NCBI GenBank assembly: GCA_964017185.1 | Contig: OZ024869.1 | Location: forward strand, 53,346,761-53,410,760 | Reading direction: 5' to 3' | From: Rugalucina vietnamica | Lineage: Eukaryota > Mollusca > Bivalvia > Lucinida > Lucinidae | DNA: 64,000 nt | Shown here: piece after piece, positions 31,126 through 43,450 of the stretch | Layout of the letters: each line of letters opens with the position of its first letter | Position numbering within the stretch: the first letter of the stretch is position 1 | Made by a program: the position numbers and the translations under genes | The notes under the pieces: generated by a model | What the model was told of the DNA's origin: nothing | Database searches by the model: none | What the model saw: only the letters and a program-made list of their open reading frames with translations

Positions 31126-33780
31126 CCTTAGCTGTTGGTGGGACGTTAAACCCCAATCAACCATCAACAAAACATACTATTCAACAAATTAATATTCAAT
31201 AAATTAATAAGTTTTGTCTTTGAGTTTTTGTTATTTTGCTGAATTTTATCAAGCAGGCAAGTACGATAAATTGCTTAATTCATGAACATGATGAAAGTCC
31301 TGCAAAATATAAACCTGCATCTAATGTTTTTTGTTTTTTTTTTTTCAGTCAGAAGGAAGACCTTTCATGAGTAAAACAATAAGCAGTGATCGGGAACAGA
31401 CACAATAATAAACATGCCCTGATCCTTGAAAACCAAACTGGAAGAAGCTAAAATTTTGGTTAACTTCACTAAATAATGATTTTTCAAATTGGTTAAACTA
31501 GCATGCCCCACTTGTAAAGAAAATATAGTTGAAATGACTATTAATGCATATCTTGATTGTTCACAGTTTGTACAGGTGTAGTCACAGGTAAATCTCAAAT
31601 TTGTTTGACTCAAATGTATAATCAAATTAATTCAACAAAAGAAATTGTTCACACCCTGAACAACATTTGTTTTCAATAGACAAACAAACCAATTAAAGTG
31701 ACACAGCCATATAACCTAAGTGGTGCATTAGACTGAGCTTTAGAAGTAGGCTGTTGAAATGCTTGGATATTGCTGCCTGTGATTGCTGTAATATGATATG
31801 AAGCTTAGACTGTTAGATAATATGAATTTTTGGGACTGCAAAAGGCATCAAAATGTATATCAAATAAGTTTCATTTTTAACTGTAAATTACAATAACATC
31901 TTTTGCCTGTGCAATTGCGAACAAGAAAGACCAGTTTCATGAATTATGTTGTTTCTGGGAGTAGGGGTGGATTTTGCCCATATTCATGTATACCATTGAT
32001 GCACATTAACATTTAACATAAAACCAGCCAAAGTTTATCTAATTGTAATCAGATGTAATCAGAATGTAATCATGATTACAAGACATTTTTCCAATGTAAT
32101 TGATTAAATTAAATTACTTGTAATCAGAAAAATGGTTGATTACTGATTACAACTGATTACTTCAAAATCTGTAATCGATTACAGCTGATTACGATTACAG
32201 ATTATGATTACCCCAGCCCTGTTTACATGCAAAATATAATTACTCTGACCCAAACTTTATGGTAAATTCTTACAAGATTGTCATGGCCAATGTTGCATAA
32301 CAGATATATACACATGAACTGTTTTATCTAACACGGCTACCTATCTCCACAATTCAGTATAACATATATATGTACAATCATTGCTTGTCATTTTGCTACT
32401 GTACCGTCCCAGTCAACATTTTCGGACATGGCTAGAAGGATACACCACTTCCTGGTATTATGTGAAGCAAATCATGTAGTTTGCTTAATGATACAATCCA
32501 GTGATAATTGAGTTCGAGCCCAGGACCTTTCAATTATGCCGAGCAAAATGAGGGTGTGAAATATGTTGATTGATTAACTGAATTAATGCTTAACATCCCA
32601 GTCAATAGCTATGGTCATGTGGGGACTTTGTCTTCATTTTATGCGACATTTATCCAAAATACGGACATCATGGCATCTACAAAATGCTTCAAATATAACC
32701 CCCCAACTAAACCGACAGGGCTTATATGTAAGGTTGGTTAGACATGAAACACTTTTTCTGGGCAGGCTCAGACCTGAGCGGTTAACCAGTAATCAGATGG
32801 TCAGACAGCAGCGTAGAAGCTTAGCCTGAAGGCACCAGCAGCCCATCTATTTCTTTAGGTCCCAATAAGCAGGTGCCTATATTCCCACTCGACCACCCTT
32901 GGAAATCTATCTTGTGGCTGTTCGTTACAGTGCTGAACTGAAAACCATGTCCTCATGACTGATGAATAATAAACATAATTAGCAACTATGTAGGTAACAG
33001 GGCGTGAATAAATCAAAGGTGTATTTGTACAGTATGTTGCCAAAATATTGTAACACATATTTACCAAATCATTTTTTGCCTGCGCCCAAATTATGAAAAT
33101 TGTTTTTGCAGCATCCCAGTTCAACATCACTGCAGTTAAACTATTGTATATGATAGCCCTTTTATATTGTTTCAATTTTGATAACTGTATATCTGTTAGT
33201 TTTTCCTGACTGATAATCATACTTGGGCTCTCGTTTTTGGGCTCTAGAGTATCGTTCCCCCCCCCCCTAGAGCCAGCACGCCGCTTTCATATATTGTGCG
33301 GATAATGGCAACACATTTGCAGGCAAAAGCTTTTGTTGGCTCTCGGGGGGGGGGGGGGAACAATCCTTTATAAAACTTTTCCTGATTTCTATATATTTCA
33401 TAACAAAAATGATTGTATCAGCTCAAAATATACATCCTGGGCCATCAAAAATGAAATAATAAATTCTTCTATCACACAGCCCCTTATTCAGGGAAGCTAA
33501 CACGCGAATCACGAGAACAATGACCAACTTTTATTTTTCCTTCAAACCATAGGCATTTGTAAATGGAAATAGTCAATGATTCTTTGATGATCAAGTATCA
33601 TGCTCGCCATAAGTATACTTCCTCATAATCATTATGTGAAAGTATTATTTTCATGAAAGAATGATTAGTTTCATGTCAAGATATAAGAGTATAAACAGTA
33701 TTAAGACAAATATATTAAAGGCTACTAAACCTGAAAATAAGTGAATCTGTCAAAGCTCCAGGACAGAAAAGTCAAAGTAA
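31126..33780. other. No host gene; scattered repeat pieces
   Basis: Holds a stretch of alternating gtaatc/gattac motifs at about 32040-32210 ending in ccccagccctg, which looks like one end of a hAT-type MITE whose other end I could not find. Also a repeat with cagtcaatagctatggtcat at about 32600-32870 (related to 40915-41160), and a poly-C/poly-G pair (33258-33270 and 33345-33360) that could fold back. The minus-strand frame at 32855-33220 has no recognisable domain. Confidence 0.45.
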
Positions 33781-36170
33781 ACAAGAGGACCAATGGTCCT
33801 GTAAACGCTCACCTGAGAACTGGGATATGCAACCTAAGCTGACCTTGCCGTAAAATAGGTCAAGGCCATCCCAGGGTCATGATTTATACCAACTTTGTAG
33901 AGCTGTATTCATTGATGCTTCAGGTCAAGTTTCAAAATCATAGGTCTTCCTGTTCTGAAGATTTATAATGGTTTTTACTATTTATAGCCATGGCGGCCAT
34001 CTGGACCATTTATAGTAACTTTCACTCCCCTTTCCTAACGATGCTCCACTTAATGTTTGGCTTTGATTGGGCTAGCGGTTTCAGAGAAGATGATGTTTGA
34101 ATATTATGGTCATATACATGTATATATCCCTGGAACAGGGGCAGACAACCCCCTGAGGACAATGTTTTTTTCATAACTATAAATCTTCTGTCCATTTGCA
34201 TACTCCCAGCAAGTTTCCCCCCATTTAATAACATTTTACTAAATTCCCCCATTCAAATGCATAGACAACCTATGTTGACCTTGCCGTAAAATAGATCAAG
34301 GTCATGACTTGTAACTTTGTAGAGCCCCATTGCCTGATGCTTCATGCCAAGTTTCAAAATCATAGGCCTTCTGGTTCTGGAGAAGAAGATTTTTAAAGGT
34401 GTTTGCTATTTATAAACATGGCAGCCATCTTGGTCATCTGACCTTGATCATTTATATAAACTTTTGTTCTCCCTTCCTAAGAATGATCCACATGAAGTTT
34501 GGCTTTGATTGGCCAAGCGGTATCAGAGAAGAAGATCTTTGAATATGATGGTAATATATATGTATGTTGCCCCAGCGTGGGGGCAGACCTGCCCCTTGGG
34601 TCCAATTCTTTTTCAAAATCATAAATCTACAGTCCACTTGCCCATTTCCATGAAGTTTTTCTCTTCAAATGACATTTTGACAATTTTCCCCATTCAAATG
34701 CATGGGGGACCTATGTTGACCTTGCCTTAAAACAGATCAAGGTCATCCCAGGGTCGTAATTTATATAAACTTTGTATAGCTCCTCCACCTGATGGTTCAT
34801 GCCAAGTTTCAAAATCGTAGGCCTTTTGGTTCTGGAGAAGAAGATTTTTAAAGGTTTTTGCTATTTATAGCTATGGCGGCCATCTTGGTCATGTGACCTT
34901 GATCATTTTCGTTCCCCCATCCTAAGGATACTACATATAAATAATATAAACTTTGTAGAGCTCTAGACCTTGATGCTTCACACAAAATTTCAAGATCAAA
35001 GGCCTTCTGGTTCTGGAAAAGAACATTTGTAAAGGTTTTTTCTACTTATAGCCATGGCGGCCATCTCGGTCATGTGACCTTGACCATTTATATAAACTTT
35101 CTTTCCCACTTCCTAAGGATGCTCCATGTGAAGTTTGGCTTTGATTGGCCAAGCGGTTTCAGAGGAAATGTTTGAATATTATGGAAATATACATGTATAT
35201 AGCCCCGGGGCAGGGGCAGACAACCCCCAGGGGCCAAAATGTTTCCATAAACATTAATCTTCTGTCCATTAGCCTATCCCCAGAAAGTCTTACCCATCAA
35301 ATAGCATTTAAACAGTTTTCCCCATTCAAATACATTGGCAACCTAAGTTGACCTTGCCGTAAAATAGGTCAAGGTCATCCCAGGGTCATGATTTATATGA
35401 ACTATGATGGGCTCGAGTCCCCAATGCTACATACCAAGTTTCATGGAAATCGGCCCACTGGTTCCGGAGAAAAAGATTTTTAAAGGTTTTTGCTATTTAT
35501 AGCCATGGCGGCCATCTTGGTCATGTGACCTGGACCATTTATACAAACTTTTGTTCCCCCTTCCTAAGGATGTTCCACATGAAGTTTGGCTTTGTTTGGC
35601 CAAGCGGTTTCAGAAAAGAAGATGTTTCAATATTATAGAAATATACATGTATATAGCCCCGGGGCAGGGGCAGACAACCCCCAGGGACCAATTTTTTTTC
35701 CATAAACAGTAATTTTCTGTCCATTTGCCTATTCCTAGTATGTTTTACCCATTTAATAGCATTTTACCATTTTTCCCAATACAAATGCATTGGCGACCTA
35801 AGTTGACCTTGCCGTAAAATAGGTCAAGGTCATCGCAGGGTCATGATTTATATAAACTATGATGGGCACACATCCCTAATGGTACATACCAAGTTTCGTG
35901 GAAATCGGCCCACTGGTTCCGGAGAAGAAGATTTTTAAAGGTTTTTGCTATTTATAGCCATGGCGGCCATCTTAGTCATGTGACCATGACCATTTATATA
36001 AACTTTTGTTCCCCCTTCCTAAGGATGCTCCATATGAAGTTTGGCTTTGATTGGCCAAGTGGTTTCAGAGGAGAAGATCTTTGAAAATGGTGGACGACGG
36101 ACGACGGACGGACGCCGGAGCATGGGTATACTATAAGCTCACCTGTGAGCCTTCGGCTCAGGTGAGCTAA
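33781..36170. repeat. Hairpin-ended molluscan-type repeat with 435-455 bp tandem units
   Basis: Opens acaagaggaccaatggtcct and closes with gacgacggacgacggacgga, then ataagctcacctgtgagcct then tcggctcaggtgagcta, a terminal hairpin. Between them about five units repeat a fixed order: ttgaccttgccgtaaaatag, gttctggagaagaag, gccatggcggccatcttggt, catgaagtttggctttgatt and ggcagacaaccccc. Landmark spacing is about 434, 442, 633 (with an extra part-unit) and 455. Short open frames here are by-products. Confidence 0.85.
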
Positions 36171-36418
36171 AAAGAGGAGTGCTGACTGAACTGAACATAT
36201 ATCTGCCCGAGGCTTTTTATTAATCTTGAATAATAGACAATTTATATATTATACTTTAGACATGAGACGTGACCTTTTCGCCCCAAGCAATTGAACACAT
36301 TAAATTCTGGCCCATTGATATCTTTTGAATTAGATTTTTGTGACGCATCCTATCGGTATGAATTTTTACTATTTATTCAAATATTACACATTTAATATAG
36401 ATAAGAAAACACATCGTG

Positions 36419-37826
36419 ATGTCGGATTCCAAAGGGAGCTTACCCGACATTGCTACCATCCAACCCGACAGACTGATAAAGTACAGGATCAGTGAAGATA
36501 GATTCTCTGGGGATGTTCTACTGCCGGGGCTCTGGTACACTGACTTCGACAGGAAAATTGGAGGTAATAGAAAGCGCTTGCATTAGCTAAGTACCACTGG
36601 AGTATCGCGTCACACTGATGTTGCTTAGACAAAATGGCAACCAGCTTCTGTATTTTAATTCAATAAAAAAAGTATATCATTTACATTAGCCGGTGCAACG
36701 GCTTCCTTCTAATCTTCTCATCTTCGTTAAGCTATAATTTTGGCAGTTATGAATCTGATTAAGAGATTTTATGCGGTAAAACACTCAAAACATTGATTGT
36801 AAAAACATAGTAGGGCCCGTGCATCCTTTATTTTATTCACTGAAATAGCAGAATGATTTGTTTTACGTTCGACTTAAAGCCACGCGTTATTTTCTCCAAG
36901 AGCGTTTCATCAGTGTACATTCCATAGGGCGAAAGTTGACATATATTTGGCCAGTTTATTTTAGTAATGGAGATTCTGTTCGAATGTTTCGAATATTTTC
37001 AGGTAAATGGACTCTTTCTTCTATGTGTGGTTCATTAGAACTAGTAAGATATGCTGTCTTATTTCGACATGGTGCATTTTATACTCGAGATCTTACTGCC
37101 GATGGGCAACATTTTATATTTATCGTCAACAACACATTCAGTTTTGATAGGGAAATTAATGGCTTACGTCGTGATGATGTTTGGGGATATTACAAGCCAT
37201 TTCGTTTCGTTGCTTGGTTTAGTGGCTTTGGGAAGTCGTCCTGTTCTATCTCTCAGAACATGTATGATCACCATTCAGGACATCTCTTATATACAGCTAC
37301 AACAAGTTTCGTCTACGTTGACCGACAAACGCGAAGACCCTGTGAACTCCCTAAATGGTTTGTTGAACGCGCTGAAGAATATTTGAATAAAATAAACCCA
37401 ATTATAAATCACGCTCTTGAAAAGAAAAGTATAGCTTCAATACCTGTGGAAGTGACATTAGTGTTCTCTTACGAAATAAAGGCCTTGATGAGCGACTGTG
37501 ATAAAAATGGGCATGTGAATCAGACAGCTTATGTAAAATGGTGTTCCGATGTAGGGGTCCTTGCGGCAGACTTGGGAAGATATCGGAACTTCAAGAAAGA
37601 TATTGGAATGTACGCCCTTAAAGAATTAAGTGTCCAGTATATAGGTGAAACGTTAGTGGATGAAACAGTTCTAGTTCAAACTTGGGAAGATACTAATGAA
37701 GAAATGACTGTTCATTTCGTCATTAAAAAGAAAGATAAAGTCATTTTTTACGCAAAGCTGAAGCACTTTGATGAAGGTTTAGCTGATGTTGGGCCTGTAA
37801 CAGATATTTCAGGGGCGAAATTGTAA
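36419..37826 (+). CDS. Acyl-ACP-thioesterase-like double hot-dog protein A
   Basis: Two exons, 36419-36563 and 37003-37826, joined in phase 1 (GGAG/GTAATA donor; TTTTCAG acceptor), give 322 residues. Exon 1 encodes MSDSKGSLPDIATIQPDRLI and ends GLWYTDFDRKIG. Exon 2 continues GKWTLSS. The protein fits a double hot-dog fold of the plant/bacterial acyl-ACP thioesterase group: an N-terminal hot-dog about 50-160 and a C-terminal one about 200-305. The region S-D213-C-D215-K-N217-G-H219-V-N221 corresponds to the D..N.HVN active-site segment of that family, so hydrolysis of an acyl thioester is the likely activity. Substrate and compartment are unknown; no signal or targeting peptide is evident. ATTAAA at 37975-37980. 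Exon 2 has an open frame running back through the intron; the exon 1 splice is preferred because unit C repeats the same structure. Confidence 0.85.
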
Positions 37827-38291
37827 ATCACATTTTGAGAAAGAAAGCATTAGAAGTAGCACATGTATATTTATAAGAAGTACACAAACTGATTTCAGTC
37901 AGAGAACTGCGTGCATAAAACTGCATATGATAGTTGATGTCAGAAATTCAAAACATGTTTGAAAGATATTGAAAATTAAAGCTCTTGATTTAGGTTTTCA
38001 ATATTGGTTTCACTTGCTTCCCCGATTGTGGGATGCAGCTGGGGTTTATTGTATATTTTATTAAGCTAGAAAGCTAGAAAATGATTGGGACGATAGAAGT
38101 TGATTTTTTTTTTCTTAAAAATATCAAAATATCACCTGTTTTTTTTTTTTGTTTTTTTTTTGTTTTTTTTTTGTTTTTTTTTTTGTGTGTGTGTTTCTCC
38201 AGAGCATACAACAAACAATGAGCTGTTACTGTAGTGTCTCGGATCCACATTACATAACTCCAAATGAACATTACTCACAATTATTTTACAG
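37827..38291. other. Spacer between units A and B
   Basis: 3' flank of A, then low-complexity T runs with gttttt interruptions (38105-38185) and the acceptor of unit B. No first-exon-like sequence was found here. Confidence 0.7.
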
Positions 38292-39091
38292 GGCAACTGA
38301 GCTTCTGGTCAATATCTAAGCTCTTTGAAGCGATCAGATGGTATGGGTGGATGAATGGACTCATGAACTACTACGATCTCGTCTCCGGACAAAACCGAAC
38401 CTTCTTCAACGCAACCACCATTATTAAGCTCAACAAGAATATATCCGGTGTCAATTTCGACTCCTACTACAGACTGAATAGACCATTAAGGTTCCGCATC
38501 TATTTGAGTCATGTTGGAAAGACTTCGTTTACTTTGACAGTAGATATGTTTAATCATCAAACCAATGAAACATACGGCAGTTGTGACTCTAAAATTGTCT
38601 ATACAGACGCGAAAACAAGACGACCAGTGAAATTACCAGACTATTTAGTTGAAGGATTCAAAGATTCAATTGAAAAGTTACAGGCAAAACATAAGAATAT
38701 AGAAAAGCTAGGAGATTTTGATATACCAAATGGAGCTTTAACATCTAAAGTGAAAGTATTGCACGGCGACTGTGATAGAAACCTACATGTTAACCAGTCA
38801 ACATACCCCAGATGGTGCTCAGATGTTCTTTACCCTCACCTCACAAAACAATTAGACTTGAAAAACATGAGAGAAACTAAAGGAATACATATGAACGAAA
38901 TGGTTATGCAGTATCTCGGAGAAGCTCTGGTTAATGAAATAATCACTGTTTACATGTGGCAAAAGGGCAATCATATTTTCTTTGCATTCGTTTCAGAAAG
39001 AGGAAAGCAGATTTTTAACGCTAAATTAAGCTTACATGAATCTGTCACGCTTGGTCGTGATAACGATTATGATATTTCTAGTAAATTATGA
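38292..39091 (+). CDS. Thioesterase-like unit B: second exon only
   Basis: A single exon-2-type segment homologous to the second exon of A. An acceptor (ttattttacag) precedes GGCAACTGAGC, in phase 1, giving GQLSFWSIS aligned with GKWTLSSMC of A. It keeps both hot-dog regions and the active-site segment GDCDRNLHVNQSTYPRW. It ends at TAA 39089-39091, with AATAAA at 39200-39205. No first exon is visible between 37826 and 38292. The exon could be an alternative last exon spliced to 36419-36563 (phase fits, product 314 residues), or the remains of a gene that lost its first exon. Residues before the acceptor (MNITHNYFT) are an open stretch, not a likely start. The frame is intact, arguing against a long-dead copy. 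It is the most diverged of the three. Confidence 0.7.
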
Positions 39092-40486
39092 AATCTGGTG
39101 TATTGAAGTTTGAAGAAATAATAATGTATGAACATTATTATGACACGTGTTGGTGCTTCCAGTACAAACGAGAATGTTTTGCATCTTGTAAAATGGAAAA
39201 ATAAAGAAACAGATATGATCTGCATAATAACTTTGTTTATCCAATGAACCTCCATGGGCTTATTCTTGTAAATAATGTCTGACTCTGAGGAATGACCTTG
39301 CTAACTGACATGCCTCGTTGATCTGACTGGTTATAATCTGCGATTATAATCTGGTCCACGTACATGTACTTCACATGGATGACACTGGATAAATGTCTTA
39401 GACTAGAATATACACTCAGCAGGCGTTCACTTTATTCTTAGCATAGAAGATAGACTTAGCAACATTTAATAATCATGCACATTTAACGCATCTAGTATTT
39501 CTACTTTCCTCGCAATTGAAAGTTATCGGTCAAACTATTAATACAATGCCATAAAATGACCTGTTACTTAATTATTTGCGATCCACACTCAGTTTTGGGA
39601 AACTGAAACTCTGATCCCCTGAAGCCCAAAGGTTTTATCCATACATTCAGCTCGGACTTGGTGTTAAATAATTTCAAAGGCAAGTTTCTCGTGGTGCAGG
39701 TCATACAGGCTTTGGTTAGAAATAAATAGACAGGCTGACTGCTGTCCCAACACCACAAAGTTTTTTTATAGCTTCAACCCTTCAATGTATTATTCTATAG
39801 CTATAACTGTAATGGAAAAGTTCCATGTAGATATCCATCCGAGAAAAAAAAAAGTCCGGTTTTAAAAGATTGTTTATTCGTCAATATGATTATTTTAGGA
39901 TGTAAAGCTGTAGACATACAAAAAGTAAATAGATTGTTTTTTCAACTGGGACACTTAAAAGTTTGAAAGTTACTAACGTTTCTAATTAAAAAGACTGCTT
40001 AGAGGCCATGGGTAGTGATTCGGTCGGCGGTCATCAGTCTGCGGTCTTTGCAAGCCTTACGCATATTCGTCCCCAATTATTTCGATACAAATTGTTATTT
40101 CGGTTTCTAATCTTTAAACGACATGCTTAAGACATGATTTCTATCATTGATTATGCCTGTAGTGCCTGTCTGTTCTTCATAATAATAATAGTTCATCGCG
40201 GTTTGTATTTAGCGCTACACTGCCGTGGTCACTTCAATAGATTTTTTTATGATAACCTCGAAGGTACGAAGGAAGCCGAGATAGCCTGATTCTCTTCTAA
40301 TCAAGGGCGGGAAAATGATTCGGTATCAATTAAGCATGGCACTGGTTCCTATTCCAAATATATTTACATATAACATAAACCTGATAACGGGAAACCAGCC
40401 GATAATGGCAACTATTTTTAGATTATTGTTTATAGACCATAAATATTAATGATAACATGAGTAATGCCGTTAAAAGTCTGTCGGCC
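39092..40486. other. No gene recognised
   Basis: 3' flank of unit B and unique-looking sequence. A fragment aaccagccgataatggca near 40393 matches the end of the palindrome family at 14224-14399. Confidence 0.45.
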
Positions 40487-40609
40487 CCATTAGCTCAGTG
40501 TGTTAAGCATCGATCTTCTAATCAGACTCTTACAGGTTCGAATCTCTCCGAGTATCCGCTATTCATTTTTTTTTTTTTTTTTTTTTTGTTGTTGTTGTTG
40601 TTGTTGTTA
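40487..40609 (+). mobile_element. tRNA-like SINE head or tRNA pseudogene with poly-T/(TTG)n tail
   Basis: ccattagctcagtgtgttaa matches a pol III A box and caggttcgaatctctcc a B box, spaced as in a tRNA. The anticodon stem (tcgat/tcaga around cttctaa) does not pair and the acceptor ends do not match, so it is not a working tRNA. A T run and ttg repeats follow. Confidence 0.6.
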
Positions 40610-40748
40610 TCATAATAAGCCTCTTTTCTTTCTTCATTCGTTTTTATTCTTCCTTTTTTATGGAGTCTATTTAGCAGTACGCTGAAAAAAGTTGTTCAGT
40701 ACTGGCGATAACTGGTAGACCCAGACAGATGAATGTTGCATTATCAAA

Positions 40749-41160
40749 TGAGCCGCGTCACAAGAAAACCGGATTTTTGCCTATGCGAAAACAAAGGCGC
40801 AGATCAGCTTCGCAGTAACTGCGAAGCTGATCAGCGCCTTTGTTTTCGCTACACGGATAGTACACTTTCTCTTCTTATTAAATCCGAAATTTCAAGCTTC
40901 TATGCTGCTTCGGGGACTGGTCATGTTGGGATGTTGCCTCCATTTTACAGGACTTTTACCCAAAATGAGGATGTCATCACATCCAACAAGTGCTTGAAAT
41001 ATAACTATCCAACTAAGACACAAAAGGCTTATACGTATGGATGGTTTGACTTGAAATATTTCCTCGGCAGGCTCAGACAAGCGCGGTTAACCAGTAATCA
41101 GTCAACAGTGTATTTAGCTTTACCTGAAGGCACAAGTAGCCTATATCTATTTCTTTAGGC
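40749..41160. repeat. Chimeric repeat: MITE left half joined to another repeat
   Basis: 40749-40912 is the left half and palindrome of the TGAGCC MITE (tgagccgcgtcacaagaaaa; perfect gatcagcttcgcagtaactg then cgaagctgatc). At about 40915 it changes to a repeat with ggtcatgttgggatgttgcc, also found near 32620-32870. The expected GGCTCA end is missing. Confidence 0.65.
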
Positions 41161-42177
41161 CCCAATGGGAGGGGGGCCCATAGTCTCTATGGTGAAAATA
41201 ACAGTCACAAATGATTAGCGTGTGTCTAAGGTGTGTACAGGTCGTATAATAATCTCAGCATGCTGAAAATTTTGGATTGCATGTACTTTTGTACAGTTAT
41301 GTTAAGCACACAATACAGTATAGACGCGTATCAAACGTTTAATGTAACGCGTGTTGAACTTATTCGTATAAGACACATACCCGAGACACGTCGAGCTTTA
41401 AGCATGCTGCATGCTTAAAATACTTTAACGTACACCAAGCGTACAGAACGCACATGTACGAGGTTTGTGGACACCTTGGCTAGCAGGAAAAGTAAAGTGC
41501 TGTTGTTTAAGTTTTTGTATAAATATAAGCAGCAATATCTTATGAGCATATTTGAGGAATTTGTCTCAATTTGAAGTATCAACACGTTAAATATGACATA
41601 TTTTCTACTTAAGCGTACGTAGGGCCACACGGGACAGGTGCCAAAACGTCAACAAAATGTGACGATTTTCATATTGTGTTTTTTCCCTGTCAAACGGCAC
41701 TTAAATATGTTATAACATTATAACATTTCGTCCTAAAACCAAATAACACTGACTTCAGTTTCAGAAAGATTCCGACTTGGCGGCAGTGTTGTTTGATTTA
41801 TGTGAAAAAAATCAGAAGCAGACCGAAAAATCTGTTTGAAATAATGGCGTAATTTGACGTCGGAGAACAGCCGACGCCGATTGTATGTTTCGTTAAGGAA
41901 ATCACCCACAGATACGATGAAAATGTTACAAACAACAGAAACGTCATCGGTCTGTCAGTTACTATTTAGTTCTCAGTAGTTGTGGCACAGACGATTTTCA
42001 GCTGCTCAGAAGTCCACCTATGATGATAAACGGAAGATCACCTGTCTGGCATGCTCGCCGCAAGAAATTGTTACACATGTTCAACAGGTGGACGAACAAT
42101 TTTGCGAGAATTGGTACGGCGTATCTGCATTTGACAGCTGGATACACAGACATAAAAATGTTGATAGCCAAGGATAT

Positions 42178-42230
<53 letters not shown>

Positions 42231-42886
42231 ACCCTGAAACAAATGTATAACGTGCTGGCGGCTTAAAATGTCAAGTAACGTCATATAGAGACGTTGACCT
42301 TTGCCCCGCACTCGGTTCGGAAGTGCAGGGAAAAGGCTGTAGATGACGTGTTTTTGTCAGATTTCAATAAAATTTCTTGTATATTTGCTTATAAAATACT
42401 TTTGCAAAAGCAGATATATTCATTTTTCTGTTGAAAATATAAATGGTGTACACGAACTTTTCTGACAAACCACGTATGTATGTCTATGGAAATACATTGG
42501 TTGAATTTGCGGCATATTTTTCCACACGCTCGGTGCGCGCTTTGTCTGCGATAGAAAATTGAAGCTATTGATATGACACTTGTGTCATATCTTTTCTTGT
42601 TCAGAATTATTTGTCGTCCTAAAAGTATTTTGTATTACTTGTTAACCAATTCTTAGACTATTGGAATACAAAAAGATAGTTTTAGGTGTTTTAAAAGTGT
42701 GGTTTCTGAAGATATTTCTGGCGACTAGGCTATAATCCAATTTATGTAAACATGTCGTGGCAAAGGTCATTTTGGTCCCGTGTTCCGTTAACTTAACAGG
42801 TAAACGGGACACAGTTGGTCACGGGGAGGTCACAGATTATAGAGAGAGAAAAATGTTGAAAATGGAAGTCTTATTCACAGAGATTA
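41161..42886. other. No gene recognised; long poly-A
   Basis: Contains an A run of about 45 at 42184-42229. The open frame before it (41980-42180) reads ITCLACSPQEI and CENWYGVSAFDSW, which I do not recognise. It might be a retrocopied fragment with its A tail, but no flanking duplication was found. Confidence 0.4.
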
Positions 42887-42958
42887 GGCTCCAGTGGGGA
42901 TCGAACCCACGACCTCCTGTTTACTAGACAGGCGCTCTAACCACTGAGCTATGGAGCC
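42887..42958 (-). tRNA. tRNA-Thr (anticodon AGT)
   Basis: The minus strand folds as a standard 72-base tRNA: acceptor GGCTCCA/TGGAGCC, D stem GCTC/GAGC, anticodon stem CCTGT/ACAGG around CTAGTAA (anticodon AGT), T arm GTGGG/CCCAC with TTCGATC. No intron. The nearest T run downstream is about 30 bases away. Identical in sequence to the copy at 43379-43450. Confidence 0.96.
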
Positions 42959-43020
42959 GGTTGGACAATCATTGAAAACATCGTACGCGGCATTGATTTA
43001 GAGGATCCTTGTATTTCATT

Positions 43021-43103
43021 TTTGTGTTTGTTTGTTTTGAGGTTTAACATGACTAAAATGTTGACTGTGGCGTACGTTAAACCTCAATACAAACAAACAA
43101 ACA
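43021..43103. repeat. Hairpin repeat between the tRNA genes
   Basis: ttgtttgttttgaggtttaac at the left pairs with gttaaacctcaatacaaaca at the right. Fold-back element or SINE fragment. An (AT)n run follows at 43135-43153. Confidence 0.6.
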
Positions 43104-43378
43104 AGTTTTATGACTTTGCAGTGCAAAAGGAGGAATATATATATATATATATATTTCTGTGCGAAAGTAAATATAAGAAGGTAAAGTGCACAAATGCGGT
43201 TTCTAAAAGATTTTGTGCAGAGAGTAGTTTAGTAATGAAATTTCTTTTATTTTATAGCTGTTTTCCGAGGGCCTAAAGCATTAATTCAGACACAAATGAA
43301 ATAATTTGGCCCCAATTCTTGAGAGTGTAGACACAATGAATGTGCTGTGTGAAAAGAAAATTAAAAGAAAACCAAAAA

Positions 43379-43450
43379 GGCTCCAGTGGGGATCGAACCC
43401 ACGACCTCCTGTTTACTAGACAGGCGCTCTAACCACTGAGCTATGGAGCC
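43379..43450 (-). tRNA. tRNA-Thr (anticodon AGT), second copy
   Basis: Same 72-base sequence and fold as 42887-42958. A TTTTT pol III terminator follows within two bases of its 3' end on the minus strand. A duplicated pair 420 bases apart in the same orientation. Confidence 0.97.

Noticed and set aside
40487-40565. tRNA gene with TCT anticodon
   Set aside because: The anticodon stem and acceptor stem do not pair. Only the A and B boxes are kept, as in a SINE or pseudogene.
41980-42237. Short protein followed by poly-lysine
   Set aside because: The lysines are a poly-A run of about 45 bases. The preceding 65 residues have no recognisable domain and no flanking duplication supports a processed copy.
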